DNA from: Ophioceras dolichostomum | Lineage: Eukaryota; Ascomycota; Sordariomycetes; Magnaporthales; Ophioceraceae | Direction: 5' to 3' | NCBI GenBank assembly: GCA_003049485.1 | Contig: PYST01000190.1 | Span: 1-64,000, forward strand | Length of the DNA stretch: 64,000 nucleotides | Shown: positions 9,866-21,714 of the stretch, piece by piece | How positions within the stretch are numbered: the first letter of the stretch is position 1 | Layout: each line of letters begins with the position of its first letter | The notes under the pieces: model-generated | What the model was told of the DNA's origin: nothing | Seen by the model: only the letters and a program-made list of their open reading frames with translations | Database searches by the model: none | Position numbers and translations under genes: made by a program

Positions 9866-11882
9866 ATGGCTGCACGAATTGCATTCGCGGCAATCGCCGC
9901 CATGGCCGCCAGCCTCGCCCGCGCCCAGCAGGCCTGCACGTTGACCACCGAGGCTCACCCGTCTATGAGCTGGTCGACCTGCGTCGAGGGTGGGATCTGC
10001 ACAGAGGTCTCGGGCTCTGTGACGGTCGATGCCAACTGGCGTTGGACCCACGAGGTTTCCAGTAGCACCAACTGCTACACCGGCAACACGTGGGACTCCT
10101 CCATCTGCCCCGACGGCGAATCGTGTGCCTCAGCGTGCTGCATCGACGGTGCCGACTATTCGTCGACGTACGGCGTGACGGCCAGCGGCGACTCGCTCAG
10201 CCTCAAGTACATCACCCAGGGCGCGTACAGCACCAACATCGGCAGCCGTCTGTACATGATGCAGGACGAGGATAACTACCAGATGTTCACGCTGCTCGGC
10301 AACGAGTTCACCTTCGACGTCGACGTGTCTCAGCTGAGCTGCGGTCTCAACGGTGCTCTGTACTTTGTCTCCATGGACCAGGACGGTGGTATGGCCGCTT
10401 ACTCGGGCAATCAGGCGGGTGCTAAGTTCGGTACTGGTTACTGCGATGCTCAGTGCGCCAAGGACTTGAAGTTCATTGGCGGTGTGGTGAGTGGATCCCT
10501 CTCGATCCCTCTCGATCTCTGCCGTGTCAAATGAAAGATCGCAGAAGTTGACTGATCCGTCTACTCAGGCCAACGTCGACGGCTGGACTCCTTCTGCGAC
10601 TGACGAGAACTCGGGTGTGGGCAACATGGGAGCTTGCTGTGCCGAGATGGATATCTGGGGTAAGTCGTCGCTTTCTGTCATCCTATCATTCTGTCGTGAA
10701 TCATCGATCACTAACCGTTGTGAGAAAACAGAGGCAAACAGTGTCTCGAACGCGTACACTCCGCACCCCTGTGAGAACAACGCCTTCCACATCTGCCAGG
10801 GCGACAACTGCGGCGGCACCTACTCGAACGCCCGCTACGCCGGCGACTGCGACCCGGACGGCTGCGACTTCAACCCTTTCCGCCAGGGCAACGATCAGTT
10901 CTACGGAGCCGGTATGAAGGTCGACACCACCAAGAAGATCACCGTGGTCACGCAGTTCCATGCGGGAGACGACGGCGTACTCTCCGAAATCAAGCGCTTC
11001 TACGTGCAGAACGGCATGGTGATCGAGAATAGCGAGTCCACCATCAGCGGCAACAGCGGCAACTCCATCACGCCCGAGTTTTGCCAGACCCAGAAGCTGG
11101 CCTTCGGCGATGACGACATCTTCAACCAGCGCGGCGGCTTCGGGAAGATGAGCGACGCGGTTTCTAAGCCCATGGTGCTCGTTATGTCGCTCTGGGGCGA
11201 CCACTACGCCCATATGCTCTGGCTCGACTCCACCTACCCGACCAACAACACCGAACCCGGCGGCCCTCGCGGCACCTGCGCCACCGACTCCGGAGACCCA
11301 GCTGATCTGGAGACCTCCGCTGCCTCCGCCACCGTGACCTTCTCCGGCATCAAGTTCGGTCCTATCGGTTCCACTTTCGACTCCGACGCTGCGTCTGATG
11401 GCTCTTCGTCGTCGTCCTCTGCTGCCGTAGCCACCTCAACTAAGGCCACCAGTACGGTTGCGGCCACGTCGTCCACCAAGATAGCCGTTACCACCTCCGC
11501 TAAGGCTACCACTACTTCGCCCAGCATACCAGCTACCACCACGCCCGCCACCGGCTCCGAGGACGGCTCAGACGACGGCTCAGAAGATGATGAGGAGGAG
11601 GGTGACGACGAGTCTTGCCCCGAGGAGACTGCCGCATCCTCAACGCTCGCCACCGTCATGCGCCCCACCCAGACAATCGGCAGCGGCAGCAACACCGAAG
11701 CTTGCGCTCCCACCGCCACGGTGACCGTGACGGTCACTGTCGGCGGTCCGGCGACAACATCGGCGAGCAGCGGTGGCTCGGTCTCGGGCTCGGTCCAAGC
11801 TGTGGCTGCATACCACCAATGCGGCGGGTTAAACTGGTCTGGCGTGACGGCTTGTGCTGATGGATACACTTGTGTTGTGTAG
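9866..11882 (+). CDS. GH7 cellobiohydrolase with truncated CBM1
   Basis: Secreted reducing-end cellobiohydrolase (CBH1 type) that releases cellobiose from crystalline cellulose. Exons 9866..10486, 10569..10659 and 10732..11882 give 620 residues. The signal peptide ends near SLARAQ, then QACTLTTE starts the catalytic domain, which runs to about residue 453. The catalytic motif EMDIWE is split by intron 2: nucleophile E233, D235 and acid/base E238 are all present. Motifs such as GLNGALYFVSMD and GTGYCDAQC place it with cellobiohydrolases rather than endoglucanases. The linker (about 453-597) is very long, with a Ser/Thr-rich part, an acidic patch (EDDEEEGDDE) and two extra cysteines. A CBM1 begins at about 598 (HQCGGLNWSG) but a TAG at 11880-11882 ends it after three cysteines. 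The frame continues for 10 more codons, with the missing aromatic and cysteine residues, to TGA at 11913-11915. The catalytic domain looks fully functional; cellulose targeting is probably impaired. Confidence 0.93.
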
Positions 11883-11915
11883 AACGAGTACTACTCGCAG
11901 TGCGTTAGTGCTTGA
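11883..11915 (+). pseudogene. Untranslated remainder of the CBM1 after the premature TAG
   Basis: In the same frame as the GH7 gene, ten codons plus TGA encode NEYYSQCVSA, the expected C-terminal strand of a CBM1. This includes the tyrosine pair on the cellulose-binding face and the last disulphide cysteine. A typical CBM1 has Gln or a similar residue where the TAG stands, so CAG to TAG is the simplest explanation. It could be a real allele or a base-calling error. Confidence 0.75.
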
Positions 11916-12900
11916 GGACTGTGAGCTGTGTCTGTCGGTAGCTAGGTACTAGCAGTTAGGTAAGCAAGGTGGGAGGACGATGAAGATTGGGGCGAGGGCG
12001 AGCAGGATGAACGGCGGCTTGGACTGCCGCAATACTCTCTGTCGTCTAACTTGCCCGGGGGTTGTGGTTGGGAGTCTTTTTCATTCTTGTATTTATTTTT
12101 CATTCGAGCGGTGTTGGGCAACTGTACATATTTGGTCATACATCTCTCTGAGGGCTCGACCAAAAAGTTCAAGCACGTCCCATGTCTTTAATTCACAGAG
12201 ATGGCATTTTGTGATCACCCAACGCATTCCGCCAAGTGCAAGTGGTGGAATACTTCCTTGAGAGATCGAGAATATCACATCGGTATTCGCCTCCCTAGAG
12301 CGTTTGTGTATGCCATCTCCAGACAGTGCGGACCTTCGTGAGAACCGTTTCTTCCCCACGACCAGCCCGAGCCGGACACCATCCAGTCATCTCCCACGTC
12401 AGCTCCCGGACCCCTCACGATACAGTGCGACCTCTCGTGTGGCCGCTCATATCCCTAATTCCAGTATAGCGAGGCTGGTAGAGCCGGAGCGAAGTGCCAC
12501 GAAGAGGCCAGTCAGTATAAAGAGATGTAGCCCGCCAGAAAGGGAAGCTAACTCCACGAGGACAAGCAACTCGACAGTGATGGGTGAACAAAGGGAGGGA
12601 CGGGAGCAATGCCGCATGCAGTGCCCAGACCACGGACGGCGCAACTACAGCTAACAAGTCGTGTCTTAGACCATGATTTGATGCGACCTTATGCATACGG
12701 CGACTGGAGCGAAAGGGGGCGTGGAGGCTAGAACTGTACGAGGATAATTGTTAGTAGATGGGGGGTTAGCTTCGTATGAACAGCTAAGGGCACTAGGGTG
12801 GTGATGATAGTGGCAATCATGATGCTCATTATTCGCCCAATGTACCAGTTATTATATCCTATCCCTTTTTCTCCCTTCAGCCGATCAAGACTGTTACCTC
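11916..12900. other. Intergenic region between two converging genes
   Basis: Contains the 3' regions of the GH7 gene (+) and the rhodopsin-like gene (-). Open frames here are short and unrecognised. Nothing else is seen. Confidence 0.35.
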
Positions 12901-14544
12901 CTATTTCTTATAACTTTTAACTTCCACCTCAGGAGGCACCGGACTCGAAACCTGATCAACCCTCCTCGTGACTGTGATGATGCGCTTCGTGCTTTCGCTG
13001 TCCCCATCCAGGCGATTGCCACCACTGCCACTGTGACTGCCGGCCCCGCTGGCGCTGTCCCTGTCGTTCTCGCCATCGCTCCCGCCACAGCCGCCGCCCT
13101 CGACGACGACCTGCAGCTCCGTCTCGAACACGGGGTTGTGTCGTCCGCGAACCTGGCCGATCGTCACTAGGTCATGGCTGTTGTTGTTGCCGCCGGAGGG
13201 GCCACCGCTGTGCTTCCCGGTGGACTCGTCGCCGACGAGGCGCTTGAAGAAGGATCGGAGCGTCGGTAGGGAGCCGGCGATGATGCCGAGGCCGCATTCG
13301 ACGACGGTCCAGAGGACGATGTTACCGCTGTAATCTGGAAGAAGGGGGGACAACACGGAGAGCGTGTGATCTGTTAGCGCTGTTTGGGGTGATGGAAGAG
13401 TGTGAGGGAGAGGGGAAAGGAGAGTGGAGCAGTGGGACCTACAAATCACGTCAGTCGGTTGCATATACGCGTTCGTGAATGGGACTCGGACGATGCTTGC
13501 TACTCCGGCTCTGTGTGACAAAGGGGGATCCTCGTTAGAACAGTGGCAGTCTCGCGTGGCAGCATCGCCAACGAGCTATGGGCGAAGAAGAAGGAGGGTG
13601 GGCGAGCTGATGATTGCCCAAAACGGACTGATGACATACAAGATTCCCATGCCCAAGATCAACCTGATGTACAGTTTTATCTTGGGCTTTATGTTGACGT
13701 GGCGTAGCATGAAGAATGGGATGCACGCGACGCTAAAGTCGGTGATGACGTTCGAGACTGATGCCGCGTATGACAAGACGGTGGCGATGATTGGCGGCCA
13801 ACAGGTGCCGGGGATGGTCTTGTCCCAGTACCGCTCGATCGGGTGACATTGGTTGAGTATGACGATGAGACCGACGCCACTCAGGCCGGCCGATAACCCG
13901 ATAAGTATGCGGAGGATTATAAGGTAGACGCGCTCTTGTGTTATTCGTATAAGAGTGACGCAGATGCTGGACTTGATCAGTGCCAGGCTGCAGGCGTAGA
14001 AAGCCTGCCATACCAGGAGAGCCTGTATCGTCGCCAGTTAGCATCCGGCTTCTCCTTGTCTGCGGCTCGTCGAGCTGCCTCGTAAAGCTCAGGCTTGGAT
14101 CCCCGTCCGGTGCCGGGCGGAAACGAACCTTGGTGCCCTCGTTAATCGTCACCTGGTTCATCAGATGGTCTTTGGTGCCGAGGCCGGAGTGGGCGCCGTA
14201 GATCGTGACTATTAACTGGCCCAGATTTACCAGCTGCGGTGAGAGACGACGGAACGCAAGTCAGTATTGTCAGTGTTCCATGTGCGGATCTGGCTGTCGA
14301 TGAAAGCGGCGTTGGCGATGGCGGACTGGTGACCAAGAAGGAAGAGGGAGGAGGGGCGACGAACGTATCCAGAGCACATCACCCAGTCATCAGCCCCGAA
14401 AGCATGCAACTTCAATCGAATGAAGACACGCATCGATATCACGATGGACGTGAGGACGACGAACACAGCTGACGTGACCACCAAAGCCAATGCAAGACCC
14501 TGCGGGTCGACGCGTCGCCAAACATTGTCGTCGACATCAGCCAT
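12901..14544 (-). CDS. SAT4/rhodopsin-domain integral membrane protein
   Basis: Seven-helix fungal membrane protein of the 'rhodopsin domain' (SAT4, PTH11-related) group, members of which are thought to act as surface sensors. Five exons were resolved: complement(12901..13334, 13443..13510, 13640..14022, 14129..14233, 14365..14544), 389 residues, with all phases matching. TM1 is in exon 1, followed by the family motif GADDW. Exon 2 carries LGQLIVTIYGAHSGLG. Exon 3 holds QAFYACSLALIKSSICVTLIRIT, typical of the TM3 region, and then NQCHPIERYWD with the conserved Cys and Trp. Exons 3-5 hold the remaining helices, including NIVLWTVVECGLGIIAGSLPTLR. The last ~130 residues form a Ser/Gly-rich cytosolic tail. 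No CFEM domain is present. The ligand and role are unknown. Two donors are the slightly unusual GTTCGT. Confidence 0.85.
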
Positions 14545-17036
14545 CGACGGTTCGGCCAGTGGTTGATGGTGGAGGAGTTGAGATCGTCTGTGCGTCCAGC
14601 TGAGAGCTCCGCAAGAAGCGTCTGGATGGATGGCGGACAGGCACGAAGAAAGACAGACCGGCAGAAACGTTCCAGTGCCGAGTCGGAGCGGCCAGCCGAT
14701 TGTTAAAGGAACACAAAGAAGACTAGCCCATCATTAACGGCCCTGAAAGCAACGGCATTGGGCAGAGAGGAATGCGGGAGAAGTTTCGGGACTGCACCGA
14801 ACAAATCGACGAAGAAAAAGAGAAAAGGGGGGAAGAGAAAAGCGCGATCAACAGCCAGGCTTTTCTCGGCACTGCAAGCACCTCTCGGCCCCTGTCTCCT
14901 TACCTGGTTCCGATATGATGACCCACCCCCAGAGCCACTCGGTGTAGTGATGGAACGCTGTTGAGCAAAAGACCGATGAACAACGGGTTCTTCAGCCCGT
15001 TGAACCCGCTGCAGGGTCCGGGGTCCCCAGGCGGAAGGCGGGTCGCCCCTGACGATGAGTGCGCCCACGACTCGTCGTGCCCCGAATCGTCTCCCGCTTC
15101 CCCCTCACTGATCGTTCCATCATCGCCAGGGCGAATCGACACGCCGAAAGATGGTTTTCAATTGCGCCAACATCTTTTTGGAGATGCCCGTGTTTTCGTC
15201 CCTGTCGCATGCTGCTTCTCGGCAGCAACAACAATGTGCCAGCCAGCCAGCGAGTTTGTTAGCCAACGGGTGTTGGGAGAGGATCTTGTGTGATGAACGG
15301 GCGAAAGTGCCCAGTTCCTTGGATTGCTGCTTATAGCAAACGTACTCCGTATACCCGTGTCACATCAGGAAGGAGAGTTGTGCGATTTGTGATAAGGATC
15401 GCCAGTGAGTCCAGGAACCCGGGCCGGGACGGGCCATTAGCTGGCATGATTTTCCAGGGGGCAGACGCAGTCGCCAACCTTGTTACCCAGGCTCCACTGG
15501 CAGGCTTGGCTCAGAATGCGGCACGCGGTTTCGTTACTCGGCTTCCGATTCGTGAGTCCAATTGGCGGGTTGTCTGTCTGTTGCAAAGGATTGGAACGAC
15601 GCGGGCAAAATATCGAGAGGCGCACGCTGCTAGAATTTCTTCTTTTTCAACCAGTCGTGGGGGAAAACAGCAGGGCGGCAAGTAGCTTTCGCGGCTCTAG
15701 ATCTGCGTCTGCCCATGCGGCCTGTGGCCCCTCGGTTTATCCATAGCAGGCAATTGGTCGAGGCACGATCATCGGCCACTCGGCCGAGATTCAGCCCAAT
15801 TGGACAGGTAGGTGGGATTGGGGAGACTCGTCCCCCACGACCGTCAGGCTCAACGCTATCATTTCACACAGTCCTTGAGCTCGTCATTTCCAAGCGCCGT
15901 GCGACTGTCGACGCAAGACCCCTGCTGGGAGTTTTAAGCCAGATCCAACGGCAACACCTCAAGCCGAAAGCATGATGGTCTTTACCGTCCGATTGTCGTA
16001 GAGACTGCATGCATCCATCTTCTCGATAGAGACTCTTAGAAGCACGAAAGACGTTATGATCGAGTGCTGTTGGGTGGACTGTACCACGCGAGTCAAAAGG
16101 TACTCCCATTGCCTCAATGTGTGGTTGCTGGTCCCGGTTCCATTCGAGTCGAAATGCCTTCTCAGATGAGTGATGATGATCTCCGGTGCCCTGCCTGGGG
16201 TGTATGGTCAGGACCCAGGACAGGATATTTGCGTAGTGACACGAGTGGCTGCCGAATGCCAACTTTCTAGCCACGGTAACAACGGACAACAGGTGAGAGT
16301 CCAGGCAACTCGCCGCGATGTTCGCGATGAGGTGTTGTGTCACTTGTGTTACACGAGGCTTTCGACTGATGATCAAGACCAGCAGCGCAGGATGTGCAAC
16401 CTAACCACTCCGACCAGCCATTCGCCAACAGAATCTCTCTCCATCGTCACCAAAGCGTACTTCAGGTCTGCTGAGGATAAATTATCTCTCAATCTTCGGG
16501 CACCCTTCACTCCGTACATGCCCTCAAGACATGGACATCACATCGATGTCTCGACTTGTTCTTCGCGCTTCAAAGAACACGCAGCCGGTCGTAATGATTC
16601 CCTTGAATGCTTCCTCGTCCCAATAATCGTCCAGCTGCATAACGACCCCATCACGTCAAATTCGCGGGGTTTTGCCGCAGTGGTAAAAGGGAAAGTCTTC
16701 GTTTATATCTGAGCAAATGGATATTTCTCGGAAGCGACAGACACGTACGAGACACGGGGGAAGTGGCAAGGATTTGATCCGTCCTGCTGCCCCTGGTTCG
16801 TTTAACCCACGAGGAGGGGCCTGGATCTTCCCGCTATTTTGTCAAAGCACTTGAACCCATGTTAGGGAGTGAGAGGTTGATGATACAAAGCAAAGAGTAT
16901 CGGGGTTAATTAAATAATAAACTGAATGCTCCCATGCCCGCCCGCCGCAAAAATGCTCGCCCACCCAGACTCCATCTTTCGTGCGTTTCGGTCAATTTGT
17001 TGTTCGCGACGGCTTACTGTCCTTTTCTGGACTGGC
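14545..17036. other. Intergenic region, 2.5 kb
   Basis: Upstream region of the rhodopsin-like gene and downstream region of the DUF1996 gene. Open frames up to 170 codons (for example 15864-16376 on the minus strand) have no recognisable domain and mixed codon usage. A purine-rich stretch lies at 14810-14840. I see no gene I can support. Confidence 0.35.
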
Positions 17037-18420
17037 TTAGATCATGCCGATGCCGGGAAGCTCGGTGAGCCCTGTTTTGTTTGAGTAGGCATTGACGCGT
17101 TAGCTCTCTGTTCTTCACGAATAGGCACGCACCTCCGTGGATTCTTGGTGCGAGTGTTGATGAGCTGCGAGAGACCCGGGGTAGCGTGTTTCCAGTTTGA
17201 CTTACATCCTTCGGTATCCTCCTTGACTTTGGTCCTGACGGAGCAGGCCCTGGCCTTGTCGATGGCCTGCGTCTTCATGTTCGCGCACGACGCGCCGAAG
17301 CAGCCCGAGGCGTCCATGCCCCTCTGTAGGGCATCGCCCTTCCAGCCGAAGACGTAATCGCCGTGCTGGCCCAGACCGGTGTTGTCACCCATCGACAGGT
17401 AGAACGGCTGGGAGCCGTCGGCGGGCCACAGCGACTTGTCGTTGAACTTGGTGGTGTCCCAGACGACCTCGTACATCAGCTGCGGGATGCGGACGGGGTG
17501 GGTGGACGGGCAGTTGCCGCCGAGCGAAAGGAAGGTCGCGGGACCGTTGGTCGGGTACGCCACGTGCGCCTTGTGGTCGGGCGAGTCCAGGTTCTTGCCG
17601 TCCCAGCAGGTGGGGAAGTGGATGTTGGACCGGATGCCACCGGGGCACGGCTTGGAGGGGAGCTTCTCCGAATCGACGCGGTCGTCCTGGCAGGGGGCAC
17701 CGACGTCGCCGCCGAAGTTGGGGCCGGTGTAGCACCGGAAGCAGTTCTGCCTCTTGAGGGACGTGCCTGACCGAGTGCGTGCGCTGGCATCGCCGACCAG
17801 CATGCGGAAGCCCTGTAGTTGGATGGCATGTCAGTAGTGATGGTCGAAGTGGCGGGATGGGCAGCCTGTCCTTCAGGCTGGAAGCTTCATAAATCATGTT
17901 GAATTTCTGGCGCTGCGACTTACGGGCTTGAAGGCAGTGATGCGGCCGGGCTGGGCCGAAACGTAGTAGACCAGAATGCCACCCTGAGTTTGGGTGCTAA
18001 ACCTATCGTTGAACTGGAGACTGTTATGGGGGGAAAAGGAGACATCAGTTAGCACATTTTGAAGAAGAGTGACTATTTAATGCGACAGGTGTCAACATAC
18101 GCAGCACCACCTTGCGGGATCCTCTTAAAGGTGCCGTTCCTGGCCCTGAAGTACAGGTTGGCGGTCCAGTAGTTGGAGAAATCGTCCGAGAAGGCACAGG
18201 TCGTGCAGGTAGCGGTGTTGGAAACATCCCCGGTGGTCATAGAGGCGTTGAACCCATTCCCGCCGACGATCTGATGGACGTGAGTGGCGGGGACCGAGCC
18301 GGGGTTCACCAGCGGGTCGAGACGGTCGATCACGACCTGGGCACAGCCGAACCGCAACATGGTCGTGCCACCCTGAGCCTCCGCCAGCGCCGCAAGCGCC
18401 AGGAGAGCGATCCACTGCAT
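17037..18420 (-). CDS. Secreted DUF1996-domain protein
   Basis: Secreted fungal protein of the DUF1996 family, often found among proteins released on plant or fungal wall material; biochemical function unknown. Four exons, complement(17037..17071, 17206..17812, 17924..18020, 18101..18420), 352 residues with consistent phases. The N-terminus MQWIALLALAALAEAQ is a clear signal peptide. The diagnostic start of the domain follows at once (RFGCAQVVIDRLDPLVNPG, then HVHQIVGGNGFN). Later blocks include CWDGKNLDSPDHKAHVAYP, CPSTHPVRIPQLMYEV and GDYVFGWKGDALQRGMD, all family hallmarks with paired cysteines. The last exon is only 35 nt and supplies the ending ELPGIGMI. The domain fills nearly the whole mature protein, without the WSC or Ser/Thr-rich tail some relatives carry. 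Confidence 0.9.
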
Positions 18421-18643
18421 GGTAGCGGTGGTCTTGGGGGGTCGTGCGACGAGAGCGTGTGCTTGCAGGTAGAGATAGAGGGGCTTGGCCCGTCTTGCTT
18501 GCGACAGAAACTTGTCGGAGGACGGCGACGAGTTGCGTACGGGAGCAGGCGAAGCAGAACGATGGACGAGAACCAGGCTGGACAGAAAAAAAGGGAAAAA
18601 GAGGCCAGAGACCAAGGGTCAGCTATCCGGGCGAGGAGAAGCG

Positions 18644-18651
18644 CTTATAAG
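18644..18651 (-). promoter_or_regulatory. TATA box of the DUF1996 gene
   Basis: CTTATAAG, itself palindromic, about 225 bp upstream of the ATG at 18420. A purine-rich plus strand (pyrimidine-rich on the coding strand) at 18560-18610 follows. Reasonable core promoter; motif and position only. Confidence 0.4.
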
Positions 18652-21600
18652 CGTGCCAAGTAGGTGGGTAGACGGAATGGAGGCGGCATAAGGAGCCGAC
18701 AAAACACATGGCACGGGCTCGAGGATCGATCGAGTCGTTCGTCACTCAGGGGTGTGATGGCCTCGTAGCCCGGATGGGAAACCGGCGAACCGCCACGGGC
18801 AACAGGATGATCAGAGTGGTCAGGATGATCTCGATGTTGCCGCCGCCCCTCCCTCCCTCGTGATCCTCCTCTCGCCGTCACCATACATCCCTTTCTGCCT
18901 GTACGCCTCAACTGCCGTCGTACAACCAGATGCCGGATATCGGGAGTAATCACAGTGCAATTCACGGTTTAATACCGGGGCCCGAGTCGATTGGTGAGAT
19001 CTCGCTGGGCTGTATCGTGGGGTGCATAGAGGGCATCTGTCGTTCGGGGTATGCATCCGCTGGGAAACAAAGTTTGTTTTCCAAAAAATCTCTCCGCAGT
19101 TTTGCCATATTTGCCGAACCTGGTTGGACCAACTTGGCCTCCCGGGGAGAAACAATACTGATGAGGTATTAGGCGGTGGTGTTCATGCGCCCGGGTAAGA
19201 TGGGCTTCATTTATCGAAGCCCCTGGCGAAATGTCCCTTTTATTAAATACCAGCAGAATTAGCAGGAGAAAGCAAGCCATTCTTTTCGCCGAAGAGTCCC
19301 CATTGGTTATTATACCCGGGCGTGTGCCGGTGCACGTGTTAATGAACAGACAGCCCGTTGACTCCTTTCTTCAAATAGGTTCCCCACGGAAGCAGCGCAA
19401 TCCGCACTCTTGGCGTAGAAAGAGCTAGAAAGACACGGTACGAAAGTGTGCTGCTCACGAATATTCTTCCATGGAGCTGGGATCCAGTTAGATCCCGAGG
19501 TGAATCCGAGGGCTAGTGCTCTCCACGGCTCGCGACTCCTCGGCTTCATCCGGCACTTGCGGTGTTGTTCACGGGTTGTTCACGCGGGGCCTTGATCAAA
19601 CGAACCGGGCAGGCCGGGGCGAGGCGCGGTCTCGTCGGGCTCTGGATGTGCATTGCGACCGGCTCGGAGCCGGCAAGGCAAGCGGGGCAGCCATCGGGGA
19701 AACTTCAATGTTGTCCAAAAACCCGTCGGATAGCTTCGTCGTCGGTGGCGGTGGCGCGTGGGCCAGTCAGACTGCAACTGTGTCACACCGTGCCATTCAT
19801 CCGGCTTACCACAGCTCACGTTGTGACACGTGCGCTGGAGGAGCGGTTGGGTGTCACATTGAAACCCGTCGGGTATGGGCGAGAGGTACAACGTACATAG
19901 AAAGGGAGGCAGGTTGGCAGCGCACCGACGAGGGGCCCGTTGACTCGTGATGTCTCCGGATGCCAAATGCTTGCGCCGTTTCTCCCGATGCCAAGCCGAA
20001 CGTCCATTCGGACCCGGACCAGGGCCTCGGCCTTTCTTGCATGCACGCGAAGGTGCTATTAATAAGACGCAGTCTGCCGCGGGTCTAGGTCTCGTTGGGA
20101 GCTTTCTTTGTCGTCGGGTTACACGGAGATCCCAAGTCTGTTCCGTGTCCAGCAATCATCATCTCTTCCCCCACCCACACTTTCAGCATTCTACACAGTA
20201 CTCTGCAGTCGAATCGTCGTCGTTCGCAAAGCGGACGAGGAGGCAATGAGCCCTGTCCTGTGGGGCCGCCTAAGAGTCCTTTGCGCCGGCTTTCAGTTAG
20301 CAGGCGTCGTCCTCCAAACACAGCTTCCTGATGATGAGAACCTGTGGGCCACCAAAAAGCTCGGAGTTTCTTGTGGACCGTTGACCCGCGTTCCCCAAGT
20401 TTCTCCACATTTCGGAACTTTATTTGGCCGACTGGGCATCATCGCTTTCCCGAGCCTGTCGCTTTTGCTTTTCATCAAAAAAGCATCATCCTCAACTGGC
20501 CGCTACTCTGAGGCAAAACGTCATCTCTCCTCAATGGCATTCCACCGCCAACAGCACGCGACGCCGACCCTGTTGCTATTTCTTTCCTTTGAACCGAGTC
20601 TGCATCCAGTTTAACATCTTGTTGAGGCGACGATCGAAACAGAACTAGGTTCTCGTCACTTGCCGACTGTGAGGTAACGCGAGCAAGTTGCGCGACCACG
20701 GCACGCATCATCCTCTGACGCAAGACGTGAACCCATCCAGAATCTCGGAAAAATGAGAATTGGCCGCAACATGACCGAAACTCCGGCGTATCTTTACAAC
20801 GTCGGGGGCTCCTCTGCATGCCAGCCGTTGAGAGGATCATGCTGGCGAACGCGACCACTCTCACAGTTGAAGCGGTAGCGAGAGTGACCAAGCCCTGGAG
20901 AATGGTCACATTTCCCTCTTGCGCTCGGTGATCGTGCGGGGCAATTCTGCCTGTGAGCCAGATCTACCACCCAAATTTACCCGCCCAGCCAGTCAAACCT
21001 CTCGCTTTCGCCAGGGATGGGAGCAGAGATGCTATTCGGTCCATTGGGATAATATGTACAATGCGCACGTTGCGTGGAAGCCCTTTGGAGCCTTGGCACA
21101 CATGGCAAAACATGGACTTTTCGGTCAGCCGCCCCGAAAGGTATGACTGATCCGTGACTGATTTGCCTCTTGGTCCAACCCACAGAGCAGGTCGTTCCCC
21201 ATATGAACCGGGCGCAAGGGACGTGTTTCTCGATAGACGAAGGAGCGGGGTGGCTTGCATGCATTGGGGGGAGAAACAGAGCCTACCTACCTAGCTGTGC
21301 CAGCTCCCGAGACACATGGCCCAGCCCAGTCAGTGGCCCTTCGCCGGTCTGCCTACCTGCTTGTGAAGTTGACACTAGACTTGACAACCCCGCGGACCCT
21401 CCGATAAACAGAGCTTCGCCGCTCCATCGCCGGTGTAACATTGTAGCTCGGAGTGCTTCGGTCAGGACTCGGGACGACGACTTCACGAGCGACAGCCTTG
21501 GGTCCGAGAAGGAACTTAAAGACACCACCAATCCTCTCCCACGTCAGCTTTCTGCGCGCACGACTCCGGGCCTGGACCTCCGCGCTCTGCTGTCGACTTC

Positions 21601-21714
21601 TTTGGCCTTCCTTCTCTAGCGGTTCCGCTTACAGCCCGTCCAAAGCAGCACAGAAGCCAGCACCCAGCAACCCTTCATCAGACCCCGTCCAGCAGCTTCC
21701 ATCGAGCCTCCAAC
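18652..21714. other. Intergenic region between divergent genes, 3 kb
   Basis: Shared upstream region of the DUF1996 gene (-) and the sugar permease (+). Many short frames are open, including one of 191 codons on the minus strand at 19580-20155, but none shows a recognisable domain or sensible composition. No tRNA or repeat was seen. Confidence 0.35.

Noticed and set aside
15864..16376. Minus-strand frame of 170 codons between the rhodopsin-like and DUF1996 genes
   Set aside because: No domain, no membrane or signal pattern, mixed codon use; not enough to call a gene.
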